From Defluviibacillus sp043739385 (GTDB lineage: Bacteria > Pseudomonadota > Gammaproteobacteria > Burkholderiales > Burkholderiaceae_C): a stretch of DNA of 64,000 bases. The notes below the pieces were generated by a model. It was not told the origin of the DNA and did no database searches. It was given only the letters and a program-made list of their open reading frames with translations. Location of the stretch: the NCBI GenBank assembly GCA_043739385.1, contig JAYUED010000008.1, positions 1 to 64,000 on the forward strand, given 5' to 3'. Each line of letters begins with the position of its first letter. Position 1 is the first letter of the stretch. Made by a program: the position numbers and the translations under genes. Shown in pieces: positions 50,806 through 59,532 of the stretch.

Positions 50806-51978
50806 TTACGTAACGTGATTGGACGCGCGCTGGTGTTGCATCAACCACAGCAGCGCTGCAGCTGTCAGTGCCAGAGGGGCGAGTGAGCCGTAGTTTAAAA
50901 GTGTCCAACCTCGGGTTGTTACCAGCAGACCTGAAGCAAACGAGCTGAGTGCAAGTGTCGCGAACACGCAAAAATTCAACGCACCCTGCGCCCGGTCTTT
51001 TTCCTCAGGGGCATAGGTTTGCAGCGACAGCGTAGTGCTGCCTGTGAACAAGAAATTCCAGCCGATACCTAGCAAAAACAGCCCGGTCACAAACTGGTGC
51101 AACTCTACCCCCGACAGCGCCACCACGACGCACAGCAGGTTGAGCAAAACGCCTACCGCCATCACGGGCAGAGGGCCAAAGCGTTTGATGAGGTGGCCGG
51201 TGAAAAAGCTAGGTGCAAACATGCCGATCACATGCCATTCCAGTACCAGTGCCGTAGCTGAGAACGGCAAACCGCATTGCTGCATGGCAATCGGCGTGGC
51301 TGCCATGAGCAAGTTCATCACGCCGTAGCTCAACGCGCTGCACGTTGCGGCGATGATGAAAATGGGCTGTCGCATGATGACGGACAAGGGCCGGCCTCCT
51401 GCCAGTGCTTGCCGGGCAGGCGGTGGCGGAAAGTTGATCGCACTCAGAATCGCCATAGAGAGCAACGCCACGCCCGCCAGCGCGAGGTATGCCCCGGCAA
51501 AGGGTGTTGCAATCAGGTTTCTTGTAAATGCCGCCAAATTAGGCCCCGCGACTGCACCGAGCAGCCCGCCAGCCATGACCAGAGACACCGCCTTTGCCTG
51601 ACCAGTTCCGCCCGCAAGTTCGGCAGCGGCGAAGCGGTAAAGCTGTGCATTGGCGTTGTAGTAGCCTGCCACCACAGTAGCCAGACAAAGCAGGCCAAAG
51701 TTGCGGTCAAAAGCAGCCCAGGCGCACAACAGCGCCGAGAGCATGGCGACCCCCAGTCCCATTTGAAACGACACTTTGCGCCCAAACCGCCTCTGCGTAT
51801 AGGCGACGGGTTGCGTGGAGAGCGCCCCGCCCAGCACATAGCCCATTACTGGCAACGTCGCCATCCATCCCACCGGTGCCAGCGCCAGACCCACCAGACC
51901 ATTGATCGCAATGAAGGTGACGTTATTGGTCAGATACAGACCTTGCGCAACGGCGAGGAGCCAGAGATTTTTATTCAC
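50806..51978 (-). CDS. Major facilitator superfamily permease
   Basis: This is a 390-residue, 12-helix inner-membrane transporter. Motifs visible are GGALSTQPVAYTQRRFGRKV (loop 2-3 signature), AGYYNANAQLYRFAAAEL and GIGWNFLFTGSTTLSLQTYA. It resembles the YfcJ/RhmT-like unknown MFS group with no assigned substrate. The start codon is GTG at 51978. It lies 10 bases after the rsmE stop on the same strand, so the two are probably cotranscribed. Confidence 0.9.
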   Translation of the reverse strand: MNKNLWLLAVAQGLYLTNNVTFIAINGLVGLALAPVGWMATLPVMGYVLGGALSTQPVAYTQRRFGRKVSFQMGLGVAMLSALLCAWAAFDRNFGLLCLATVVAGYYNANAQLYRFAAAELAGGTGQAKAVSLVMAGGLLGAVAGPNLAAFTRNLIATPFAGAYLALAGVALLSMAILSAINFPPPPARQALAGGRPLSVIMRQPIFIIAATCSALSYGVMNLLMAATPIAMQQCGLPFSATALVLEWHVIGMFAPSFFTGHLIKRFGPLPVMAVGVLLNLLCVVVALSGVELHQFVTGLFLLGIGWNFLFTGSTTLSLQTYAPEEKDRAQGALNFCVFATLALSSFASGLLVTTRGWTLLNYGSLAPLALTAAALLWLMQHQRASNHVT

Positions 51979-51988
51979 AGTTTTGTCC

Positions 51989-52816
51989 CTATGTGTGTCC
52001 GATGGCGGCGTGCTCTCCCGAGGCGATGACCACCAGCGCTGCCAGCGCGGCTGTCTCCGCCCGAAGCGTGCGTGCGCCCAGCGTTACTGGCAGGAAGCCC
52101 GCAGCCCGCGCTGTGGCTTCTTCCTGAGGACTCAAGCCGCCTTCGGGGCCTGACAGCACCATGACGTCATGATTAGCACCATGATTAGAGCCAAGTGAAG
52201 TGCCATGACTGTGCCCAGCCCATTCAGCCTTTAACATCCCTTGTAGCACCTGCGTATCGGGTTGCAGCGACAAAATAAGTCGTTGTATGGCTTGCTGTGG
52301 ATGGCCGTTTGCGACAGGTGCAGCGTTCACCTTCAGCCACGCGCTCAGACTCATGATGGGGTGCACCACGGGCACCTGGTTACGCCCGCACTGCTCGCAG
52401 GCGGCTATCGCGATGCTTTGCCAGTGGAGTTGTTTTTTTTCTGCCCGCTCACCTGTGAGGCGCAGCACGCTGCGCTCGGTCATCAGGGGTTGGATGCTGG
52501 CGACGCCCAACTCGGTGGCTTTTTCCACCAGCCAGTCCATGCGTTCGTTCGCAGGCATGCCCAGCACCACATGGACAGGGATCGCCGCTTCACGTTCGAC
52601 CGGGTCGTGCGCACCTACGATGACCTCCACATCGCTGCGACCCATGCGGGTGATGGTGGCGTTGAATTCACCACCTGCAGAGGCAGTGTCGCCATTGAAC
52701 AGTGTCAGCGTATCGCCCGGTTGAAGGCGTAGCACCTGCACGTGGCGCGCTGCCGCTGGGGGTAGGGACAGCGGTGCACCGGTCAACAGGGAGGTCGGGC
52801 AGTAGATTCTGGGCAT
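51989..52816 (-). CDS. rsmE: 16S rRNA (uracil(1498)-N(3))-methyltransferase
   Basis: RsmE methylates U1498 of 16S rRNA. The 275-residue protein has the N-terminal PUA-like domain (HVQVLRLQPGDTLTLFNGD) and the C-terminal SPOUT domain with GMPANERMDWLVEKATELGV, ACEQCGRNQVPVVHP and the SAM-knot VLSGPEGGLSPQEEATARA and LGARTLRAETAALAAL. A His/Asn/Ser-rich insert (HSHGTSLGSNHGANHD), built partly from a repeated CATGATTA unit, lengthens it by about 15 residues just before the SAM knot. Confidence 0.95.
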   Translation of the reverse strand: MPRIYCPTSLLTGAPLSLPPAAARHVQVLRLQPGDTLTLFNGDTASAGGEFNATITRMGRSDVEVIVGAHDPVEREAAIPVHVVLGMPANERMDWLVEKATELGVASIQPLMTERSVLRLTGERAEKKQLHWQSIAIAACEQCGRNQVPVVHPIMSLSAWLKVNAAPVANGHPQQAIQRLILSLQPDTQVLQGMLKAEWAGHSHGTSLGSNHGANHDVMVLSGPEGGLSPQEEATARAAGFLPVTLGARTLRAETAALAALVVIASGEHAAIGHT

Positions 52817-52964
52817 TGCTATGAATAATGTAGCTGCCCATGCTCATGTGGACTGCACACCCAGCCCATTTTTATCAAAGCCGGGTTTGGGGAGCGCAAG
52901 TCCAGCGCTCAGGGCCGGGCAGTCAAGGGTTATTAGCCAGTTTCGCACACCAGCATCTTGCTAC

Positions 52965-53025
52965 CGCTTTAACTCCTATTTAAATAGCTACCAGCGAAGG
53001 TTGGACCTACGCTCTAGGCTTATTT
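52965..53025 (+). repeat. Dispersed intergenic repeat copy
   Basis: CTCCTATTAAATAGCTACC, AGCGAAGGTTGGACC and TACGCTCTAGGCTTATTT give the clearest match in the window to the AATAGCT-AGCG-TTGGA-GCTCTAGGCTTATTT pattern. It fills the gap between rsmE and the MHS transporter. Confidence 0.5.
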
Positions 53026-53030
53026 CATAC

Positions 53031-54350
53031 TCAATGATCGTCATGCAGGTAGGTCGCTTGACGCGGCAGTAGCAGGCTGACCGCAAAGGCCAGCGCCACC
53101 ATACCGGAGACGTACCAGTAAAAGTACGACTCCAGGCCAATGGATTTCAAGCCTAAGGCCACGTACTCGGCGCTGCCGCCGAAAATCGCGTTACCTACGG
53201 CGTAAGACAGGCCCACACCGAGTGCGCGCACTTCGGAGGGAAACATCTCGGCTTTCACAATGCCGCTCACCGAGGTGTAAAAACTGATTACAGCCAAGGC
53301 GATGGTGATCAGCACACCTGCCAGCACGGGGCTGGTTACGCTTTGCAGTGTGGTCAGGATGGGTACAACCATCAATGTGCCTAGGGCACCAAATAAAAGC
53401 ATGTTGTTGCGCCGCCCAATGCGGTCGGACAGGGCCCCAAACACTGGCTGCATGCACATGTAGAGAAACAGGCAGGCGGTCATCACATTGCTGGCGGTTT
53501 TGATCGACATGCCGGCGGAGTTCACCAGGTATTTCTGCATGTAGGTGGTGAAGGTGTAGAAGATCAGCGAGCCACCAGCGGTGTAACCCAGAACCACGAG
53601 CAGCGCACGCTTGTGGTTTTTCAGCAGCTCGACCATGCTGCCCGCACCTTTGGCGCTGCGGGTTTGCGCCGTGGTGGTTTCATGCAGCGTGCGGCGCAGC
53701 ATGAGTGCGACCACTGCGGTGCAGGCCCCCAGCACGAACGGAATGCGCCAGCCCCAGCTCTTCAGCTCGGCATCATCCAGAAACTGCTGCAACACCACCA
53801 CCACGAGAACCGCCAGCAGCTGCCCGCCGATCAAGGTGACGTACTGGAAAGACGAGAAAAACCCGCGCTGGCCGCGCATCGCCACCTCGCTCATGTAGGT
53901 GGCGGTGGTGCCGTATTCGCCCCCTACCGACAGGCCTTGCAGCAGCCGCGCCGTTAACAGCAGCACCGGTGCCGCAGCCCCGATGCTGTCGTAGGTGGGA
54001 AGGCAGGCAATCATCAGGGAGCCAGCACACATCATCACCACCGACACCACCATCGAGGTCTTGCGGCCCTTGCGGTCTGCCAAGCGGCCAAACAGCCAGC
54101 CGCCGATGGGGCGCATCAAAAAGCCTGCGGCAAACACGCCAGCGGTGTTCAGTAATTGGGCTGTTGGGTCGGATTTTGGGAAGAACGCGGGCGCAAAGTA
54201 GATAGCGCAAAACGCGTAGACGTAGAAATCAAACCATTCCACCAGGTTGCCGGACGAGGCGGCGATGATGGCGAAGATGCGCTTGCGCTTTTCTTCAAAG
54301 CTGTAGGGTATGGAGGCTGCGCTAGGAATGGAAGTCGGGATGGCGGTCAT
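53031..54350 (-). CDS. MFS transporter of the metabolite:H+ symporter (MHS) family
   Basis: This is a 439-residue proton symporter resembling KgtP/alpha-ketoglutarate permease. It has the family start AIIAASSGNLVEWFDFYVYA, then MRPIGGWLFGRLADRKGRKT, RLLQGLSVGGEYGTTATYMS, LSDRIGRRNNMLLFG and FPSEVRALGVGLSYAVGNA. The two-component system immediately upstream on the same strand is of the DctS/DctR type, so it probably induces this gene in response to an organic acid. The exact acid cannot be read from the sequence. Confidence 0.92.
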   Translation of the reverse strand: MTAIPTSIPSAASIPYSFEEKRKRIFAIIAASSGNLVEWFDFYVYAFCAIYFAPAFFPKSDPTAQLLNTAGVFAAGFLMRPIGGWLFGRLADRKGRKTSMVVSVVMMCAGSLMIACLPTYDSIGAAAPVLLLTARLLQGLSVGGEYGTTATYMSEVAMRGQRGFFSSFQYVTLIGGQLLAVLVVVVLQQFLDDAELKSWGWRIPFVLGACTAVVALMLRRTLHETTTAQTRSAKGAGSMVELLKNHKRALLVVLGYTAGGSLIFYTFTTYMQKYLVNSAGMSIKTASNVMTACLFLYMCMQPVFGALSDRIGRRNNMLLFGALGTLMVVPILTTLQSVTSPVLAGVLITIALAVISFYTSVSGIVKAEMFPSEVRALGVGLSYAVGNAIFGGSAEYVALGLKSIGLESYFYWYVSGMVALAFAVSLLLPRQATYLHDDH

Positions 54351-54493
54351 GGAAAAAAGCGTCCTTGTCTCTGGCTACGGCCCGTCGCACGGGGCCGTTT
54401 GAACCTGTACTGCGCAGTGTGCGTCGTCTCTGCAACGCTGTCATCCGTAGCATTGCGTCTGCCCGCTGCGTAGCACTACGCAAGGGTAATTAC

Positions 54494-55129
54494 TTAGAGC
54501 GCATTTTCCCGCAGGAAGCGCTCCAGTTCATGGCTGTTCGACAGGTCCAGCTTGGCAAAGACGTGGGCGCGGTGCGTCTCCACAGTGCGCAGCTCCAGCG
54601 GAGCTAAGTCCAGGGCGATGCGCTTGTTGGGCTTGCCTTCAGCCACCAGCCGGGCCACCTGCATTTCACGCGGCGTCAGTTTGGCCCATTGCGCTTGTGC
54701 GGCCTGCTGGGCATGGCGTTGGGTGGCGATAGCGCTGGACTTCTCCAATGCCTGTGCGATGGTGGAGAGCAGACGTGCGTCGTTGCAGGGCTTTTCCAGC
54801 CAACCGAATGCGCCGTTCTGCACCGCTTCTACCGCCATGGGTATGTCACCGTTGCCGGACAAGAACAGCACTACCAGCGGGCTTCCCTTCGTCCGCAGTG
54901 CCTCAAACACCTTCAGCCCGCTCATGCCGCCTAGGCGCAGGTCCAAAATGGCGCAGCCTGCGCGCTGCACATCGGCCCCGGCCAAAAAGGCCTCGCCCGA
55001 AGCAAAAGCTTGCACCGCGTGGCCGCGCGACAGCAGCAGCAGGCCCAGAGAGCGTCGCACCGCTTCGTCGTCGTCCACAACGTACAGGTTGTGGGGCAGC
55101 AGGTTCACAGCGGAGGACATAGCGGACAT
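54494..55129 (-). CDS. Two-component response regulator, FixJ/DctR-like
   Basis: The 211-residue product has a receiver domain (residues about 14-125) with the phosphorylation pocket NLYVVDDDEAVR, phospho-acceptor Asp in AILDLRLGGMSG, and GAFGWLEKP, followed by a LuxR/FixJ helix-turn-helix (LTPREMQVARLVAEGKPNKR, ELRTVETHRAHVFAKL). It overlaps the 3' end of the sensor kinase gene and precedes the MHS transporter it probably controls. The ATG at 55129 or 55120 could be the start. Confidence 0.93.
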   Translation of the reverse strand: MSAMSSAVNLLPHNLYVVDDDEAVRRSLGLLLLSRGHAVQAFASGEAFLAGADVQRAGCAILDLRLGGMSGLKVFEALRTKGSPLVVLFLSGNGDIPMAVEAVQNGAFGWLEKPCNDARLLSTIAQALEKSSAIATQRHAQQAAQAQWAKLTPREMQVARLVAEGKPNKRIALDLAPLELRTVETHRAHVFAKLDLSNSHELERFLRENAL

Positions 55130-57273
55130 TCCAGCTCCAGGGTAAAAACCGTGCCTCCTTCGGCCCGGTGGTTCAGATACAGGCGGCCACGGTGGCCTTC
55201 CATGATGGTGCGGCAGATGTTCAGGCCCAGCCCCAGACCGTCGGGCTTAGTGGTGAAGAACGGCGCAAATACCTGCTCGGCCAGGGTTTTATCAATGCCC
55301 GTTCCCTGATCAGCTACGTGGACGTACAGGCAGCCCGCTTTAAGCTCCGCGTCGATTTCTACTACCCGGCGCTCCGCTGGGGTGGCCTGCATGGCCTGCA
55401 GGCTGTTGAGCACCAGGTTCAGCAGCACCTGTTCTAGCAACACGCGGTCACCGCGCACGGTGGGCAAGTCTGCGGGAATGCGCACTATGGCCCGGGCTTG
55501 CTGCTGGCGCATTTCGCCCTGTAGCAGGGCCAGCACATTGGCGACTAGGGCGGCTACCGTGCAGTCTTCCAGTCCTGCGGTGCGCTGGCGCACGAAGCCA
55601 CGGATGCGGCGCACGATCTCGGCGGCGCGCTGGGCCTGGGCGGCGGTTTCATCCAGACTACTGACCAGCAAGTCTTGCTTGCCCTGTTCCGCAAAGGCCT
55701 TCGCAGCGCTGGCGAAATTGCTCAGCGCGGCCAGCGGCTGGTTCAGCTCGTGGGCCAGTGTGGACGCCATCTCGCCCAGGCTGGCGAGGCGCTGGGCGTG
55801 TTGCAGTTGTTCGTCGTGCTGGCGCTGGCGCAGTGCGGTGCGTTTTTGCTCGGTGATGTCCACCACCGAACTCATCCAGCCGCTGTGCTGGCCGTGGGCA
55901 TCGATCAGCCGGGCGGTGTAGACCATGGTCAGTACATCGTGCCCGTCACGGTGCCGCACGCGGGACTCAAAGCCGGAGAGCGCGGCCTGACCGCTCATGG
56001 TGGCCTCAAAGTTTTGCCAGTGCTGCTCTACGTCGTCCGGGTGCCAATAGGGGTATGGTGGCAAGCGACCCAGCAGCTCGTCGGCGCGGTAGCCTGTCAT
56101 GGCACACAGGGCGGGGTTGACGTAGATGATGTGGCCGTTCAAGTCGCGGGCTCGCATGCCCACCACCAGTGAATCTTCCATGGCTTTGCGAAAGGCGTGG
56201 GCTTCGTCCAGCTCTGCCGTGCGCTCGCGGACCCGCACTTCCAGCTCGCGGCGGGCATCGCGCTGCTCGGCAAAGCGGCGCTCGCGCAGTTGCCAGTACA
56301 GCCCTCCCAGCAGCAGCAGGCCCGCGCACAGCAGGCCTAGCATCCAGGTGCGTTCGCGGGCATGGGTGACGGCGGCGTAGTCGGCCATCACCGTTAAAGT
56401 CCAGCCTAGGTCCGGCAGGGCTTCGTCCACCGCAAGAAACTGGCGCGGGCGACCGTCAATACGGGTCTGGACCACGTAGCCGGGGGCATCCGCCGCACGG
56501 TTCAGCGTCCAGGGCAGCAGCGCAAAGCTGTGGTGCGCACCGTACTGCTGATGGCTCAGCACCCAGTCCAGGTTGTCACCCTCCACGGCGCGGGTTGCCT
56601 GGTACAGCCAAGGCAGCACCGAGCCCAGAAACACAATCCCGTGCGCATCGGTTAGCAAGATGGGATCGCGTGCAAAGCCCCAAGCATCCTGGATCTGCCG
56701 CAGGCTGACCTTGACGGTGACCACGCCGAGCACCGAGTCCCCCCGGCGCACCGGTGTGGACAAGAATAGCCCCGGCTCGCCCGTGGTCTGACCTACGCCA
56801 TAAAACTGGCCGTTGCGGCCCGCTAGAGCATCGCTGAAATACGGACGGTTGGCATACGACTGGCCGACAAAGCTCTGCGCTGTATTCCAGTTACTGGCCG
56901 CTAGGGTGCGGCCCTGCAGGTCGATCAGGTACAACACATCCGAGCCAGCTCGGAGGTTTATCTCTTCGATGTAATGGTTGGCTCGCTGCTGCACGGCAGG
57001 GTCGCTCGGATGGGCCAGCGCCGCCAGCACACCCGGGTGCTGGGCTACCGTGAATGGCAGGTAGCTGTACTTGGCCGCCGTGCCGCGCAGGGCCAAAGCA
57101 TGGACCTCGATGGCACGGAGGATACTGTCGGCCTGAAAGTTGGCCTCGCGTCGCGCTGACCACTGCCCAGCTGCTGCGATCAGCAGGAAGGCCAGCAGTG
57201 CCACCACGGCAGCCCACAGCCAGCGCATACGGCGGTGAGTCAACAGGGGCAGGGCAAAAGTTTTTGACAACAC
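55105..57273 (-). CDS. Membrane sensor histidine kinase, DctS/DctB-like
   Basis: This is a 722-residue inner-membrane kinase. Domains in order are TM1 (about 14-36), a periplasmic double-Cache sensor (about 45-290, with LYLIDLQGRTLAASNWNTAQ and GVVTVKVSLRQIQDAWGFAR), TM2 (about 300-325), a PAS domain (LNGHIIYVNPALCAMTGYRA), HisKA with phospho-acceptor His in STLAHELNQPLAALSNF, and HATPase (ADQGTGIDK, GLGLGLNICRTIMEGHRG). The start codon is GTG. Double-Cache plus FixJ partner matches DctS/DctR systems for organic acids. Confidence 0.93.
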   Translation of the reverse strand: MLSKTFALPLLTHRRMRWLWAAVVALLAFLLIAAAGQWSARREANFQADSILRAIEVHALALRGTAAKYSYLPFTVAQHPGVLAALAHPSDPAVQQRANHYIEEINLRAGSDVLYLIDLQGRTLAASNWNTAQSFVGQSYANRPYFSDALAGRNGQFYGVGQTTGEPGLFLSTPVRRGDSVLGVVTVKVSLRQIQDAWGFARDPILLTDAHGIVFLGSVLPWLYQATRAVEGDNLDWVLSHQQYGAHHSFALLPWTLNRAADAPGYVVQTRIDGRPRQFLAVDEALPDLGWTLTVMADYAAVTHARERTWMLGLLCAGLLLLGGLYWQLRERRFAEQRDARRELEVRVRERTAELDEAHAFRKAMEDSLVVGMRARDLNGHIIYVNPALCAMTGYRADELLGRLPPYPYWHPDDVEQHWQNFEATMSGQAALSGFESRVRHRDGHDVLTMVYTARLIDAHGQHSGWMSSVVDITEQKRTALRQRQHDEQLQHAQRLASLGEMASTLAHELNQPLAALSNFASAAKAFAEQGKQDLLVSSLDETAAQAQRAAEIVRRIRGFVRQRTAGLEDCTVAALVANVLALLQGEMRQQQARAIVRIPADLPTVRGDRVLLEQVLLNLVLNSLQAMQATPAERRVVEIDAELKAGCLYVHVADQGTGIDKTLAEQVFAPFFTTKPDGLGLGLNICRTIMEGHRGRLYLNHRAEGGTVFTLELECPLCPPL

Positions 57274-57382
57274 AGAACGGACAGACGGGGGAAATGTGCA
57301 AAAGTGGCGGTCAAAAGATTGTGCATGAACCTTGTATGACTACTGCATGGTCCCTGCATGCACCGGCAGTGCAGGAAAAATA

Positions 57383-57883
57383 CTACTCTTGCACCGATGC
57401 ATCCGTATAAACCGCCGCCAAATCAAACCGCTGACCCCGCAGATGGTCTTCCATGCACTTCACAAGCAGAGGGCTGCGGTGGCGATCCGAACTAGCGCGA
57501 ATTTCGTCGGGCGTCATCCACAACGTGCGAACGATGCCTGTGTCCAGCGTGGCTCCTGGTACCTGCTCGCCTAGTTCGCCACAGAACGCAAAGCGCAGGT
57601 ACGTTACATCCTCCTCAGGACGCTGAAAGCGTGACAGGTACACGCCGACCAGCGCGGTGGGCGTGAAGCGAAAGGTGGTTTCCTCCAGCGCTTCGCGGGC
57701 GCAGCCGTCAGCGGGGGATTCACCGGGATCGAGGTGGCCCGCTGGGTTGTTCAGCTTCAGACCTTCGGGTGTGTGCTCTTCTACCAGCAAGTAGCGGCCG
57801 TCACGCTCAATGATGGCTGCTACGGTCGCGCTGGGCTTCCAGCGGGGAGTGGTCGAGGCGATGGCGGCGTGGGGTAGTTTCAT
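57383..57883 (-). CDS. NUDIX hydrolase (NudJ/phosphatase-like)
   Basis: The 166-residue protein has a complete Nudix box, GHLDPGESPADGCAREALEE followed by T (G-x5-E-x7-REALEET), near residue 49. The upstream VAAIIERDGRYLLVEEH and the downstream GVYLSRFQRPEEDVTYLRFA fit NudJ-type enzymes that hydrolyse nucleotide or thiamin pyrophosphates. ATG 57883 is well placed. It is transcribed away from pntAA and toward the kinase gene on the same strand, but has its own spacing of about 110 bases. Confidence 0.93.
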   Translation of the reverse strand: MKLPHAAIASTTPRWKPSATVAAIIERDGRYLLVEEHTPEGLKLNNPAGHLDPGESPADGCAREALEETTFRFTPTALVGVYLSRFQRPEEDVTYLRFAFCGELGEQVPGATLDTGIVRTLWMTPDEIRASSDRHRSPLLVKCMEDHLRGQRFDLAAVYTDASVQE

Positions 57884-58066
57884 GGTGCCGTGATGATGAC
57901 ATCAAGACGAGATTATCCAAAACGCTTCAAAAGACGCTAACGCGCTGTTAACCGGAGCGCTGCTCGAGGGCGTTTGGCTGTCTCACAAGGGTCTTCTCTT
58001 AAAAATACGTGAAAAAGTCATGTAAGCTTCGCTCAAATTTCCGCAACCGATACGAGGAGACCCTCT

Positions 58067-59182
58067 ATGCTGATAGGCGTACCCACTGAAACTACGGTGG
58101 GCGAAACCCGCGTCGCCGTCTCGCCTGAGACGGCGAAGAAACTCATAGCCCAAGGCCACACCGTGCGCATCCAGTCGGGCGCAGGCATCGCTGCCAGTGC
58201 GCCCGACGATGCATACACAGCCTTTGGCGCTGAAATTACAGATGCCGCTGGCGCGTTTGGTGCTGATTTGGTTCTTAAAGTGCGCAACCTGAGCGACGTT
58301 GAAATCGCCTTGGTTAAACCCGGTACCACCGTGGTTGGCATGCTTAACCCGTTCGACGCGGCAGGCCTCAAGCGCTTGGCTGACGCCAACATCACGGGCT
58401 TTGGCCTGGAAGCAGCACCCCGGACTTCCCGTGCCCAAAGCATGGACGTGCTGTCATCTCAAGCCAACATCGCCGGTTACAAAGCGGTGATGATGGCGGC
58501 GGACAAGTACCAGCGTTTCTTTCCCATGCTGATGACTGCTGCGGGTACCGTCAAGGCTGCGCGCGTGGTGATCTTGGGCGTGGGCGTGGCGGGCCTGCAA
58601 GCCATTGCCACTGCTAAACGACTGGGTGCTGTGATTGAAGCGTCTGATGTGCGGCCTAGCGTGAAGGAGCAAGTTGAGTCACTCGGTGGCAAGTTCATCG
58701 ATGTGTCCTACGACACCCCGGAAGAAAAAGAAGCCGCTATAGGTGTGGGCGGCTATGCCAAACCCATGCCGCAAAGCTGGCTGGACCGCCAAAAGGTGGA
58801 AGTCGCCAAACGTGTAGCACTGGCTGATGTGGTCATCACCACGGCCTTGATTCCAGGTCGTGCAGCACCAATTCTCGTGACGGAAGACATGGTCAAGGCC
58901 ATGAAGCCCGGCTCCGTGATTGTCGATTTGGCTGCTGCCCAAGGCGGCAATTGCCCATTGACGGAAGCTGATAAAACCGTGGTCAAACATGGGGTTACGC
59001 TGATTGGCGAGACCAACCTGCCGGCCCTGGTGGCGGCGGATTCGTCATCGCTGTATGCCCGCAACATCTTGGACTTCCTGAAGCTCATCATCACCAAAGA
59101 GGGCGCGCTCAATATCGACATGAGCGACGACATCGTGGCTGCGTGCCTGATGACCCAGGGCGGCGTCGTTTTACGCAAATAA
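58067..59182 (+). CDS. pntAA: NAD(P) transhydrogenase subunit alpha part 1
   Basis: This is the NAD(H)-binding soluble part of proton-translocating transhydrogenase. The 371-residue protein has MLIGVPTETTVGETRVAVSP, the Rossmann-like VVILGVGVAGLQAIATAKRL, the mobile-loop region AKPMPQSWLDRQKVEVAK and VDLAAAQGGNCPLTEADK. The enzyme uses the proton gradient to make NADPH from NADH. The split into alpha-1 and alpha-2 genes is the form found in many alpha- and betaproteobacteria. A GAGGAGA site precedes the ATG. Confidence 0.96.
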   Translation: MLIGVPTETTVGETRVAVSPETAKKLIAQGHTVRIQSGAGIAASAPDDAYTAFGAEITDAAGAFGADLVLKVRNLSDVEIALVKPGTTVVGMLNPFDAAGLKRLADANITGFGLEAAPRTSRAQSMDVLSSQANIAGYKAVMMAADKYQRFFPMLMTAAGTVKAARVVILGVGVAGLQAIATAKRLGAVIEASDVRPSVKEQVESLGGKFIDVSYDTPEEKEAAIGVGGYAKPMPQSWLDRQKVEVAKRVALADVVITTALIPGRAAPILVTEDMVKAMKPGSVIVDLAAAQGGNCPLTEADKTVVKHGVTLIGETNLPALVAADSSSLYARNILDFLKLIITKEGALNIDMSDDIVAACLMTQGGVVLRK

Positions 59183-59196
59183 AAAGAGGAACACCC

Positions 59197-59532
59197 ATGG
59201 AACTCGTCTCTCACACCGTCACCAACCTCATCATCTTCGTGCTGGCCATTTACGTGGGCTACCACGTGGTGTGGACTGTTACTCCCGCGTTGCACACGCC
59301 ACTGATGGCCGTGACCAATGCTATTTCTGCCATCGTCATCGTCGGGGCCATGCTGGCTGCGGCACAAACTGAAACCCCGCTGGGGAAAACCATGGGTGTG
59401 CTGGCCGTGGCGTTGGCAGCTGTCAACGTTTTTGGTGGCTTTTTAGTCACCCGGCGAATGCTTGAGATGTTCCGTAAGAAGGACAAAAAACTTCCAGCCC
59501 CCGCCGCCGCTGGTGCCAAGGAGTCCAAATAA
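59197..59532 (+). CDS. pntAB: NAD(P) transhydrogenase subunit alpha part 2
   Basis: The 111-residue membrane subunit has three hydrophobic helices: TNLIIFVLAIYVGYHVVW, AISAIVIVGAMLAAAQT and MGVLAVALAAVNVFGGFLVT followed by RRMLEMFRKKDKK. ATG 59197 has an AGAGGA site 14 bases after the pntAA stop. Its stop overlaps the pntB start (TAATG). Confidence 0.95.
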   Translation: MELVSHTVTNLIIFVLAIYVGYHVVWTVTPALHTPLMAVTNAISAIVIVGAMLAAAQTETPLGKTMGVLAVALAAVNVFGGFLVTRRMLEMFRKKDKKLPAPAAAGAKESK

